A DNA stretch of 64,000 bases. Source: Nematostella vectensis. Taxonomy: Eukaryota; Cnidaria; Anthozoa; Actiniaria; Edwardsiidae. The position numbers and the translations under genes were made by a program. This document shows, piece by piece, positions 38,301 through 49,345 of this stretch (position 1 is the stretch's first letter; each line of letters begins with the position of its first letter). Location: positions 2,619,597 through 2,683,596 of the forward strand of contig NC_064048.1 in assembly GCF_932526225.1 (NCBI RefSeq), in the 5' to 3' direction. The notes beneath the pieces are model-generated. The model was not told the origin of the DNA. It ran no database searches and was given only the letters and a program-made list of their open reading frames with translations.

Positions 38301-41300
38301 TCACACTTATGGGGTCACTTAGGAATTCTGTGCCCAAGGTATGATCTCATCTGGGAATTACGACTGTCCTCACGATTGTCACACTTATGGGGTCACTTAG
38401 GAATTCTGTGCCCAAGGTATGATCTCATCTGGGAATCACGACTGTCCTCACGATTGTCACACTTATGGGGTCACTTAGAAATTCTGTGCCCAAGGTATGA
38501 TCTCATCTTGGTTCACGACTGTCCTCACGATTGTCACACTTATGGGGTCACTTAGGAAATCTGTGCCCAAGGTATGATCTCATCTGGGAATCACGACTGT
38601 CCTCACGATTGTCACACTTATGGGGTCACTTAGGCATTCTGTGCCCAAGGTATGATCTCATCTGGGAATTACGACTGTCCTCACGATTGTCACACTTATG
38701 GGGTCACTTAGGAATTCTGTGCCCAATGTATGATCTCATCTGGGAATCACGACTGTCCTCAAGATTGTCACACTTATGGGGTCACTTAGGAATTCTGTGC
38801 CCAAGGTATGATCTCATCTGGGAATCACGACTGTCCTCACGATTGTCACACTTATGGGGTCACTTAGGAATTCTGTGCCCAAGGTATGATCTCATCTGGG
38901 AATCACGACTGTCCTCACGATTGTCACACTTATGGGGTCACTTAGGCATTCTGTGCCCAAGGTATGATCTCATCTGGGAATCACGACTGTCCTCACAATT
39001 GTCACACTTATGGGGTCACTTAGGAATTCTGTGCCCAAGGTATGATCTCATCTGGGATCACGACTGTCCTCACGATTGTCACACTTATGGGGTCACTTAG
39101 GAATTCTGTGCCCAAGGTATGATCTCATCTGGGAATTACGACTGTCCTCACGATTGTCACACTTATGGGGTCACTTAGGAATTCTGTGCCCAATGTATGA
39201 TCTCATCTGGGAATCACGACTGTCCTCACGATTGTCACACTTATGGGGTCACTTAGGAATTCTGTGCCCAAGGTATGATCTCATCTGGGAATCACGACTG
39301 TCCTCACGATTGTCACACTTATGGGGTCACTTAGGAATTCTGTGCCCAAGGTATGATCTCATCTTGGTTCACGACTGTTCTCACGATTGTCACACTTATG
39401 GGGTCACTTAGTAATTCTGTGCCCAAGGTATGATCTCATCTGGGAATCACGACTGTCCTCACGATTGTCACACTTATGGGTCACTTAGGAATTCTGTGCC
39501 CAAGGTATGATCTCATCTGGGAATCACGACTGTCCTCACAATTGTCACACTTATGGGGTCACTTAGGAATTCTGTGCCCAAGGTATGATCTCATCTGGAA
39601 TCACGACGGTCCTCACGATTGTCACACTTATGGGGTCACTTAGGAATTCTGTGCCCAAGGTATGATCTCATCTGGGAATCACGACTGTCCTCACGATTGT
39701 CACACTTATGGGGTCACTTAGGAATTCTGTGCCCAAGGTATGATCTCCTCTGGGGATCACGACTGTCCTCACGATTGTCACACTTATGGGGTCACTTAGC
39801 AATTCTGTGTCCAAGGTATGATCTCCTCTGGGAATCACGACTGTCCTCACGATTGTCACACTTATGGGGTCACTTAGGAATTCTGTGCCCAAGGTATGAT
39901 CTCATCTGGGATCACGACTGTCCTCACGATTGTCACACTTATGGGGTCACTTAGGAATTCTGTGCCCAAGGTATGATCTCATCTGGGATCACGACTGTCC
40001 TCACGATTGTCACACTTATGGGGTCACTTAGGAATTCTGTGCCCAAGGTATGATCTCATCTGGGAATTACGACTGTCCTCACGATTGTCACACTTATGGG
40101 GTCACTTAGGAATTCTGTGCCCAATGTATGATCTCATCTGGGAATCACGACTGTCCTCACGATTGTCACACTTATGGGGTCACTTAGGAATTCTGTGCCC
40201 AAGGTATGATCTCATCTGGGAATCACGACTGTCCTCACAATTGTCACACTTATGGGGTCACTTAGGAATTCTGTGCCCAAGGTATGATCTCATCTGGGAA
40301 TCACGACTGTCCTCACGATTGTCACACTTATGGGGTCACTTAGGCATTCTGTGCCCAAGGTATGATGTCATCTGGGAATTACGACTGTCCTCACGATTGT
40401 CACACTTATGGGGTCACTTAGGAATTCTGTGCCCAATGTATGATCTCATCTGGGAATCACGACTGTCCTCACGATTGTCACACTTATGGGGTCACTTAGG
40501 AATTCTGTGCCCAAGGTATGATCTCATCTGGGAATCACGACTGTCCTCACGATTGTCACACTTATGGGGTCACTTAGGAATTCTGTGCCCAAGGTATGAT
40601 CTCATCTGGGAATCACGACTGTCCTCACGATTGTCACACTTATGGGGTCACTTAGGCATTCTGTGCCCAAGGTATGATCTCATCTGGGAATCACGACTGT
40701 CCTCACAATTGTCACACTTATGGGGTCACTTAGGAATTCTGTGCCCAAGGTATGATCTCATCTGGGATCACGACTGTCCTCACGATTGTCACACTTATGG
40801 GGTCACTTAGGAATTCTGTGCCCAAGGTATGATCTCATCTGGGAATTACGACTGTCCTCACGATTGTCACACTTATGGGGTCACTTAGGAATTCTGTGCC
40901 CAATGTATGATCTCATCTGGGAATCACGACTGTCCTCACGATTGTCACACTTATGGGGTCACTTAGGAATTCTGTGCCCAAGGTATGATCTCATCTGGGA
41001 ATCACGACTGTCCTCACGATTGTCACACTTATGGGGTCACTTAGGAATTCTGTGCCCAAGGTATGATCTCATCTGGGAATCACGACTGTCCTCACGATTG
41101 TCACACTTATGGGGTCACTTAGGCATTCTGTGCCCAAGGTATGATCTCATCTGGGATCACGACTGTCCTCACGATTGTCACACTTATGGGGTCACTTAGG
41201 AATTCTGTGCCCAAGGTATGATCTCATCTGGGAATCACGACTGTCCTCACGATTGTCACACTTATGGGGTCACTTAGGAATTCTGTGCCCAAGGTATGAT

Positions 41301-43506
41301 CTCATCTGGGATCACGACTGTCCTCACGATTGTCACACTTATGGGGTCACTTAAGAATTCTGTGCCCAAGGTATGATATCATCTGGGAATCACGACTGTC
41401 CTCACGATTGTCACACTTATGGGGTCACTTAGGAATTCTGTGCCCAAGGTATGATCTCATCTGGGAATCACGACTGTCCTCACGATTGTCACACTTATGG
41501 GGTCACTTAGTAATTCTGTGCCCAAGGTATGATCTCATCTGGGAATCACGACTGTCCTCACGATTGTCACACTTATGGGGTCACTTAGTAATTCTGTGCC
41601 CAAGGTATGATCTCATCTGGGAATCACGACTGTCCTCACGATTGTCACACTTATGGGTCACTTAGGAATTCTGTGCCCAAGGTATGATCTCATCTGGGAA
41701 TCACGACTGTCCTCACAATTGTCACACTTATGGGGTCACTTAGGAATTCTGTGCCCAAGGTATGATCTCATCTGGAATCACGACTGTCCTCACGATTGTC
41801 ACACTTATGGGGTCACTTAGGAATTCTGTGCCCAAGGTATGATCTCATCTGGGAATCACGACTGTCCTCACGATTGTCACACTTATGGGGTCACTTAGTA
41901 ATTCTGTGCCCAAGGTATGATCTCATCTGGGATCACGACTGTCCTCACGATTGTCACACTTATGGGGTCACTTAGGAATTCTGTGCCCAAGGTATGATCT
42001 CATCTGGGAATAGGGGACTTGCGCTAAAAGATCACGTGACTGTTTGGGTGGCAAACTAGCGTGCGCTCAGCCTTTTAGAGAACAACAAAAACAGCACCTT
42101 ATTCAGCGCTTACAAAAATGAAACAGAATTCTTTTTTCAGAAAGGGTTTAGTTTCATTTAAAGATATTTTATTTCTTCGTCGTTCTCTGGTGTGACGGGC
42201 GCATTCATTTCTGATTTTTTCGTTTGATAATTTTGTTTTGAATTTGCCACCCAAAAAGGTCAGGTGATCTCTAAGCGCAAGTCCCCTATAACGAAGTCCT
42301 AACGACTGTCGCACTTATGGGGTCAATAAGGAATGCCGAAGGTATGATCTCATCTAAGAGGTAGAGTCTGTTTAGATTCACAAATCATTTTATTTATTCT
42401 GCCACATTTGCGATTTATAAAGGGAATACGCAATCATTACCATCTTTTTAAACCATATTTTACAATGTCAAGGCCTCGATGAGATTCTTGTTTCAATTCT
42501 TAATTCTTGCATCGTGGAGATCGTTTTAATAACACTCCACGCTTGGTTTTGAGCAGAGCATCTGCTAAACATACATATTTACTAACAGAAACGAAAGGAA
42601 GATAAATCCTGTAGAAATAAGTAATAAGCTAGCAACTTACATTAAAACATGTTTTAATCGATGTTTTTGAACAGAGATCACCTAATTTAAAAAATGATAC
42701 CACAATAACACAATCATTATCACTACAATTATCTTTATCATCATACTTTATATCATCATACTAAGAGAATGACCAGTAGGGGCGTGGCTGTGCACCCTAT
42801 ATTTTCTTTCATGTATCGTGCCCCCTCCCAATATTTCGAGGCCTCAAGCCCGTAGCCAGAATTTTGAGCGTGGTGGGGGAAGGGGGGGGGGGGTGAGGGG
42901 GTGGCTTGTCCGTTTAGCGGACCATTTTCTCTAGGTAGCTCGCCCTAGCTCGCAGTGGTACTCAATTTTCCTTCATCACAGCGGACCTTCCAGTCGAGTG
43001 GAGTGGTTCTTCCGAACCCCCCCCCCCCCCCCCCCCTCGCCACCACCACCACCCCTCTGGCTACGGGCTTGGGCCTGCTCAGCTCTGCTGATGCAGCTAT
43101 TTTTAGTATTCAACAGTATTCCATGCCTTTCTTCCAGGTATCATACATCAAAGCGATCGACCTTTACTTGATTGTCTCGTTTATCTTCGTGTTCGGTACC
43201 CTCTTAGAGTACATCGCGGTCCTAATGCATAGTGACAGCAAGAAGCTAAAGCATGCACGAGGCAAGATCAAGAAACGCGCGGATATCGAGACCATTACAT
43301 CCGGGATACCTTACAGGCCTTGCTCCGCCACCTCGACACAGTCACGTGGTAGTGTGGTCAGGTACTCCTCGTACCAGGACCCCGCGACCTTGAGAACGAG
43401 TAGAGTACACTTGGAACCCCCACGCCCACCACCCCCACCGCCGAGGCGAGGAGTAAGTAGATTCAAGTCAATCCATTTAGTACTATCACTATTATCAATC
43501 ACTACT

Positions 43507-43537
<31 letters not shown>

Positions 43538-43628
43538 ACCATCACGCCCACCACCCCCACCGCCGAGGCGAGGAGTAAGTAGATTCAAGTCAATCCATTT
43601 AGTACTATCACTATTATCAATCACTACT

Positions 43629-43662
<34 letters not shown>

Positions 43663-44436
43663 ACCATCACGCCCACCACCCCCACCGCCGAGGCGAGGAG
43701 TAAGTAGATTCAAGTCAATCCATTTATTACTATCACTATTATCAATCACTACTATCATCATCATCACCATCATAACCATCACGCCCACCACTCCCACCGC
43801 CGAGGCGAGGAGTAAGTAGATTCAAGTCAATCCATTTATTACTATCACTATTATCAATCACTACTATCATCATCATCATCACCATCATGACCATCACGCC
43901 CACCACCCCACCGCCGAGGCGAGGAGTAAGTAGATTCAAGTCAATACATTTAGTACTATCACTATTATCAATCACTACTATCATCATCATCATCACCATC
44001 ATAACCATCACGCCCACCACCCCCACCGCCGAGGCGAGGAGTAAGTAGATTCAAGTCAATCCATTTATTACTATCACTATTATCAATCACTACTATTATC
44101 ATCATCATCACCATCATAACCATCACGCCCACCACCCCCACCGCCGAGGCGAGGAGTAAGTAGATTCAAGTCAATCCATTTATTACTATCACTATTATCA
44201 ATCACTACTATCATCATCATCACCATCATAACCATCACGTCCACTACCCCCACCGCCGAGGCGAGGAGTAAGTAGATTCAAGTCAATCCATTTCTTACTA
44301 TCACTATTATCAATCACTACTATCATCATCATCATCACCATCATAACCATCACGCCCACCACCCCCACCGCCGAGGCGAGGAGTAAGTAGATTCAAGTCA
44401 ATCCATTTATTACTATCACTATTATCAATCACTACT

Positions 44437-44485
<49 letters not shown>

Positions 44486-45078
44486 CCACCATCATAACCA
44501 TAACGCCCACCACCACCGCACACCAACAAGGCAAAATTCCTATTCTACAGTGCCAAGATGATGCGACGCTAGACGGCATTTATTGCGCACGAAATAAAGG
44601 TCTTAAAGCGTCAATGTCGCATGTTTACTTCCAGTCGATTACGTAACAAACTTCGATGATTTTAAAACGCGAAAAATACTTCAAAATTGTGAAAGCAGTG
44701 TGTCTGTTTCGTTGAGGATGTGACTGGTAATTTAGAGGTCCGTCGAGGTGTCCGTCGGGAGTAAACTGGTGACAACGCCGCTATAAATTTTTAGCGAGTC
44801 CAATTTATAATATTCCTTTTTTTGTTCAGCCAGTCCCTGGGGCACATTATCAGCCCGCTCATCAGCAGCCCCAGATGATTCCAGGGCCTGCAATCTCTCA
44901 CAGCCCCTACGCAGAAGTTCCCCGGAGAACTAGGATCCTGGAATGGATACGGAAAATACGGATTCCTTTACTGCAAACACATGACAAAAGCGTGGACATA
45001 TTCGACCGATTTGCAAGGGTTCTGTTCCCGATGTCGTTTATGATATTTAACATCGGATACTATTTTACGTACCGTTAA
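31419..45078 (+). CDS. Cys-loop ligand-gated anion channel subunit (GABA-A/glycine receptor type)
   Basis: Nine exons: 31419-31489, 32360-32445, 33344-33411, 34325-34542, 36417-36499, 37227-37358, 38047-38261, 43138-43452, 44830-45078. All joins are in phase and total 1437 nt (478 aa plus TAA). In order: signal peptide (MVALCFILIIFESIIQANA); extracellular ligand-binding domain with WIPDTFF; the Cys-loop CRMDLRMYPLDQQTC with 13 residues between cysteines; TM1 (IQIYSPTFLIVVLSWLSFWI); TM2 (PARVALGITTVLTIVTLMGS); TM3 (LYLIVSFIFVFGTLLEYIAV); a basic and Pro-rich cytoplasmic loop; TM4 (FARVLFPMSFMIFNIGYYF). The Pro-Ala-Arg start of TM2 is the anion-selectivity signature of GABA-A and glycine receptors. 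It should form pentameric chloride channels at the cell surface; the ligand cannot be fixed from sequence. Exons 7 and 8 are each followed by tandem copies of their own 3' ends. Confidence 0.95.
31530..31795 (+). mobile_element. tRNA-derived SINE of a second family
   Basis: Starts AGGTGGCGCAGTTGGCAGAG (A-box-like) and has GGGTTTGATTCACGG (B-box-like) about 55 bp later, followed by an unrelated body. The tRNA-like structure cannot fold into a functional tRNA. It lies in intron 1 of the channel gene. The 3' limit is a guess. Confidence 0.6.
32477..33300 (+). repeat. SINE with its tRNA-like head tandemly amplified (~13 units of 47 bp)
   Basis: AGGTGGCCCAGTGTGTTAGC followed by GCGTCAGCGTATGGGGCCTC and TCACCAC repeats every 47 bp from 32477 to about 33090. 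It then runs into a SINE body (CCGGTCGAGATATCTATCTG ... ATATAAGCGCAATATAAATG). A single-headed relative sits at 60107-60366. The unit resembles the start of a tRNA gene including a pol III A-box-like stretch. The array is in intron 2 of the channel gene. Confidence 0.85.
33617..33900. mobile_element. Dispersed repeat, copy 2 (first copy 1747-2015)
   Basis: Same landmarks as copy 1, about 80 percent alike, in intron 3 of the channel gene about 425 bp before exon 4. Confidence 0.78.
34735..36393 (+). repeat. GTT-rich compound array in intron 4 of the Cys-loop receptor
   Basis: About 1.7 kb of (GTT)n-derived units of 30-48 bp, each built on GTCGGTTCTTCTGTTGTTGT and TTTCTGTTATTGTT variants. TCTCATTATTGTTGTTGGTG recurs at about 35211, 35690 and 36207, marking roughly 500-bp superblocks. 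The array ends 24 bp before the acceptor of the Cys-loop exon (36417). All frames open through it are artefacts. Confidence 0.93.
38199..42005 (+). repeat. 78-bp minisatellite made from the TM2 exon end plus its splice donor (~49 units)
   Basis: The first unit is coding: GITTVLTIVTLMGS then LRNSVPK of TM2, ending at the exon 7 donor AAG/GTATGA (38261). The same stretch plus 15 bp of intron (to CTCATCTG) then repeats head to tail. Units are 78 bp, with 77-bp variants lacking one A. Most are over 95 percent alike, and nearly all keep the GTATGA donor. Variant bases recur at fixed spacing, showing block duplication. The array is in intron 7 and ends in a diverged unit at about 42291-42356 beyond an inserted transposon. 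78 is a multiple of 3, so long open frames appear that are not genes. Confidence 0.97.
42013..42286. mobile_element. MITE with TA target duplication inside the 78-bp array
   Basis: Ends GGGGACTTGCGCTAAAAGAT and the inverse of GGGGACTTGCGCTTAGAGAT, with about 50-bp inverted repeats, flanked by TA on both sides. It lies between the bulk of the array and its last diverged unit. Relatives are at 8622-8873 and 23557-23813. Confidence 0.88.
42848..43075. mobile_element. Inverted-repeat element just before the TM3 exon
   Basis: CAAGCCCGTAGCCAGAATTT at the left and CCTCTGGCTACGGGCTTG at the right, enclosing G- and C-runs. It ends about 65 bp before the acceptor at 43138. Confidence 0.78.
43418..44510 (+). 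repeat. ~110-125-bp minisatellite made from the TM3 exon end plus its splice donor (9 units)
   Basis: The end of exon 8 (Pro-rich codons then CGAGGA/GTAAGT at 43452) with about 90 bp of intron is repeated nine times. Each unit holds CCGCCGAGGCGAGGAGTAAG, then ATTCAAGTCAATCCATTT and a variable (ATC)n tract that grows to about 14 triplets in the last unit. It lies in intron 8. The first copy is the real exon end. Confidence 0.95.
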
Positions 45079-45220
45079 AAAGGGGACAGTAAACTATGCC
45101 GGAGTTGGAAGGATTTACCAGAAATACCTGAGTACTACCCTAAAATCCCATTAGGTGAAGTTTTTAGCAATCAAAATAAGTGTCCGGAGTTTATTGTTAT
45201 GCTCACGGATCAGCTTTTGA

Positions 45221-45226
45221 AATAAA
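45221..45226 (+). terminator. Candidate polyadenylation signal of the Cys-loop receptor
   Basis: AATAAA 143 bp after the TAA stop codon of the channel gene, in otherwise unremarkable sequence. Position and consensus only. Confidence 0.4.
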
Positions 45227-46262
45227 GAACCTGAAATGCCATAGCCTAGCCTCCTCCGCAGGAGTCACTAAGCGTTGGAAACCGAAAATTTATCTTAAAA
45301 CCTCACGGGTTTCCTGTGGTCGGCAAATCCTTTTGTTAAGGGGGGAGAACAATGCACTCGTTCTCAGCTCCTCGCGTTCGCCACAGGAACCCCTAGCGCC
45401 TGTTTTTCTTTTTTTTCTGCTTTCTGGGCAAAAAGGGTGCATGCGAAGGAGGCTAACCACATAATCCTAAAACTTTCATTTTGTAAGACTAAAGGAATCA
45501 AGATAAGTTTAAATGAGTTATATTTTCATCACAAAAAGGTCGCCTGGGGAAGGATCTCAATTTTGGTTATAAAGCATTTGGAACATAGTAGGAGGAGGAT
45601 GTTTTTAAATATAAATTTTAACGCAGAATAACATTTTCGAGGCCAATTTACTGTTATTCCTTTTTCGGGACAGGACCCTAGCCGCCTTGGGGAAAATTTA
45701 GGTTCTTTATAAAATTCTCTAATATTTTCTTGATATTTCTGTGTCGTCTCTCCCCCCCTCCCACCTGCTACAGCACTGTGTATGCGTACGTACCATATTC
45801 CCAACATATGTTGGATAGAGGGGTTGGATAGAGGGTAGATAGATGACTAGGATTATATTAGACAATAACCATTATCGAGATCGTCTGACAATATAAACGC
45901 GTTTGAAAGATAAGGAATGTCTAGATAACTCAATAATAACATGTATTTTATGTTGTTAAATTTTGAGCTTCAGGATTAATAAAATACATATACTAGGTCA
46001 TAAACAAATGATATGCAACTGTGCTAATACTATATGGCCATGTTAGAAAGACCCAGCGGGATACCGAGGAGTGGAAAGTATTACCTTCTTCCCTAATTGT
46101 GTCCTGAAGACACATTTCCGAGCGCTACTCTGAAACCCAACACTAGCTTTTACTTTCAACAACCGAGCTCTACAAATTCGGCGCGCTCTCTCCGGGCAAG
46201 CACACCATCTCCATGGTAACATCAATCAATAGCTTACGTAACAAATTGCTCGGAATAAGCGC

Positions 46263-46476
46263 AGGCCCGTACCCAGGGGGGGTGCATGGGGTGCGAACGA
46301 ATCCCTTCCCCCCTACAACGGCCGAAGGTCCACTCGGTTCTCAAAAGAGGTGCTATTTGTAGACAATAAAGCTATAAAGCCTAAGCTAGATCACTCTGGT
46401 ATGTAGCCAAATCCTATCAATCCCAATTTCGCAACCCCCTCCCCCCTAAGAAAAATCCCGGGTACGGGCCTGGAGC
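46263..46476. mobile_element. Inverted-repeat element, GTACCCAGG type
   Basis: CAGGCCCGTACCCAGGGGGG at the left and CCCGGGTACGGGCCTG at the right. No coding sequence inside. Confidence 0.78.
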
Positions 46477-46932
46477 GCCACCCTTGAATAAGCACCTCCC
46501 CTAAGCGCGTTGCACTTTATAGACTTTGATTACAAGGGTGACTGAACGTTAGAAAGGAAATAAACGAAAACTGACAAATACTACCCGCCACAATAGTTTA
46601 TCATTTAGAACTTATTTTGTTATGGTTCTGGGGACATGTTTCTTCTTGTAAAAAAGCACTTTATACTCTAAACACGGTTATACTTTTTTGTATACTCCCT
46701 CCCCCAATTATAAGCGCCTCACCTGGGATTTTGCTTAGTCGAGTAAACCCCGGTATACTACTGAAAAAGAATAATTATACAATTCATTATGGCAGTTTCA
46801 GATCATTGCTTTTGTAAAACCGTTCTGGCAATTTGTTTTACTGATCAGCCTTTATATTATGATTCAAAAAAAGAACTCTAAAAAAGAAAAAAAAAAGAAA
46901 AGAACTCAAGGAAAGACCCCGTCCCATGTATC

Positions 46933-48780
46933 CGTTTTTGTTTGAAAACACATTTTTGTTACGGATACGGGTATCGTCCACACGTAAACGCGAAAGACGG
47001 TGACCGAAAACGTAACGATTTGCAAACGATCCCCAGATTGGAACAATTTGAGAACGATACACTTTCGGTGCCGTGTGGTGCCGTGGGGACGGAACAAAAA
47101 CGGAACCTTTCGAAAAAACGGTGGCGTGATAACTTAGCAGCAGTTCACTTGGCGCGCGAGTACCCATGAGCTATAGTTGTCCATGGGCCGATTTTTTACT
47201 ACCACTTTGAAGGACAAATTGTGAGCAGTGCCAATTTGTAGAATATACCAAGTGTTTAGACAAGTTTTGTTAAAAGGTATTGATTTATGATTGATAGATA
47301 TTGATTGACGTTTATAAAACCGCTTATAATCACTTAGCACATGAGAACTACTGACATACTGTATAAACACGAGAGCTAACCGGAGCAAACAGGTAAAACA
47401 AGTAAAAGGCTAAACCTGGAAATACTAAACAGTTATACCCGCCACATAAGTAAGTGAAATCATTGATGTACTTTATATAATCAGAGTTATAATAGCAGCA
47501 AATGTGAAACAGTAATCAACAATTATAATGCATTTCAGATCGATTAAACTCAAACCTCATCAAATTCGTGGCCGAGTATTTCTTCTATGGATCTAAGCGG
47601 AACACCAAGGTATTACGAAAAAGTTATGATAGCCATTCTGAATCGGTAGCTTTCTGCAAAATATTCATATGAAGAAAACGTTGTCTTTTTGGGGGTCTAG
47701 TACCGAGGAAATTTAGTTTCTTTTCAGACTAACTAAAGATGGTCACAGTAACTGTTTTTCTATTCTGGTTACAAGTCATAAAGTTTACGAAGCCCCTGTG
47801 GTACGCTCACCTTAAAAAATACAAGAATCATGCCGATTTTCCAAATAAGGAATATATTAGTTTCCTTATATGGAAGTGACCGCGCTTGGCAAAAACGACA
47901 ATTTTGGGTTCAATTTTCTTGATATGTAAATTTCAAAATTTTTATTTTTTGCGTCTGGCATGGAAACGAGGCTAAAAGTAAAAATCACACAAAATAGGGC
48001 CAAATATATTTTCCTAGAGTAAAGTGTGAAAAGTTGGAAATATTATTTGCTCATGTGTGTATCGGTTTTTGATTCCAGGGTGCTTGTTTCATTAATTTAC
48101 GGAAGGCGTTTCGCAATGCATTGTGGGTATTAAAAGGGTATGGCCGCAGTTCTCTTCGTTTTTACACCGCTTTTAGAAACAAAAATAGTTTAAAGAGAAA
48201 AAATATTGAAAGTTGTATCTAAGTATCATTTATTACAAAGAAAATCTATTTCTGGAGAAATTCTTAGTGAGGCGTGTGGATACTTACAGTCCTTCTAGAT
48301 ATGCATCCCACGTCCAGACGTACACGCTGTTTAATTTGATTTTCTTTTAGAAATTTTGCAAGATAAACTGGTTCCCAATAGTCAAAATACTGCATTAATT
48401 GTCTTAGATATAACTTAGTTCAATTCGACCATAGAATTTTTCAGTGAAGGAAGGAAAATAAGTGCAGCATTTTTAGGTTATGCTTGGACGATATACGATA
48501 TATTCCCGGCCCTAAAGGGCTTCTCCTCTTGGAAAAATTGTTGGTCATGAAATTCATGTGGATCAATTTGCAAACGATACTTTTTCGGTGCCGTGTGGTG
48601 CCGTGGGGACGGAACGAAAACGGAACCTTTCGAAAAAACGATGGCGTGATAACTCAGCTCCAGTCCACTTGGCGCGCGATTACGCATGTATGTAATCGTT
48701 TTCGTATCGTTTCTGCGTTTTCGTGGGGACGGGTCGTATCAAAATGAAAACGCTTCCGTGTGGACGCGAATTATTTTAAA
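46933..48780. repeat. Two copies of a GC-rich dispersed element (46933-47165 and 48560-48780)
   Basis: Both hold GGTGCCGTGTGGTGCCGTGG, GGACGGAAC, GGAACCTTTCGAAAAAACG, GCGTGATAACT and CACTTGGCGCGCG. In the second copy ATTACGCATG is followed by sequence that is roughly the inverse of the beginning of the first (GTTTTCGTGGGGACGG against CCGTCCCCAC-type ends), so the complete element probably has inverted ends. Confidence 0.75.
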
Positions 48781-49089
48781 AACGGAACTAAAAGGTTGCG
48801 TTTTCAAACGAAAAGTGAATAAAAACCGTAAAAGCGAACTAACCGTGAAATATCTTATTCATTATATACATACCTAGATTTGAAATAAGCGAAAAGAACT
48901 TTCAGATATAAAACATATATTTATTTATTTTCTTTCGAAGGAAAACAAGTGTTTATTATATACATACTGAGAAATTTATAATAAGCCTATTGCATAACAT
49001 TTTATTAGACTTGGCTGCAGAGGCTCCGAGGTTTGTGCTGTTCGTCAGTTTAGTTGAAGACAGACAGAAACTTGCTTACATTGAAATGA

Positions 49090-49345
49090 ATCTGTCTCGC
49101 TAATGTCACGCACGAGACTGTGATGTTAGAAAGCGTTTTAACAGCCTTACATCTCGCTCGGTTTTTCCCTTTTTTGTATTCTTGTTTTCAAGACTTTCTA
49201 CATAATACTCTACAGTGTCATTGAGAGTAGCAAATCTATTTTCTTCTTTGTATTTTCGTTTTCCTGTCCGTGGCTTATGAACTCTTCTATTGACGAATCT
49301 AGGCTCTGAAAACGGGTAGTCGACTGATTTGAAACCATCTTACTA
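49090..49345 (-). pseudogene. Possible Crypton/DUF3504-like N-terminal fragment
   Basis: An open frame without an early ATG reads DGFKSVDYPFSEPRFVNRR ... VEYYVESLENKNTKKGKTER then DVRLLKRFLTSQSRA and a stop. The word ENKNTKK followed by a T-x-x-D-V/L-x-L-x-x-x-F-L pattern is typical of the N-terminal part of Crypton-derived tyrosine recombinase (DUF3504) proteins. No catalytic part is visible nearby, so it is a fragment or an exon. Family call from memory of the motif. Confidence 0.4.

Noticed and set aside
38298-41665. Repetitive frames with period 26 residues (MSHLWGHLGILCPRYD type)
   Set aside because: Out-of-frame reading of the 78-bp TM2-donor repeat; the length being a multiple of 3 keeps them open. 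No start context or splice support.
38199-42005. CRISPR-like array
   Set aside because: Units are contiguous without spacers, derived from an exon, and the genome is eukaryotic.
43311-44579. Poly-Met/Asp frames on the minus strand
   Set aside because: Reverse reading of the (ATC)n parts of the TM3 exon-end repeat.
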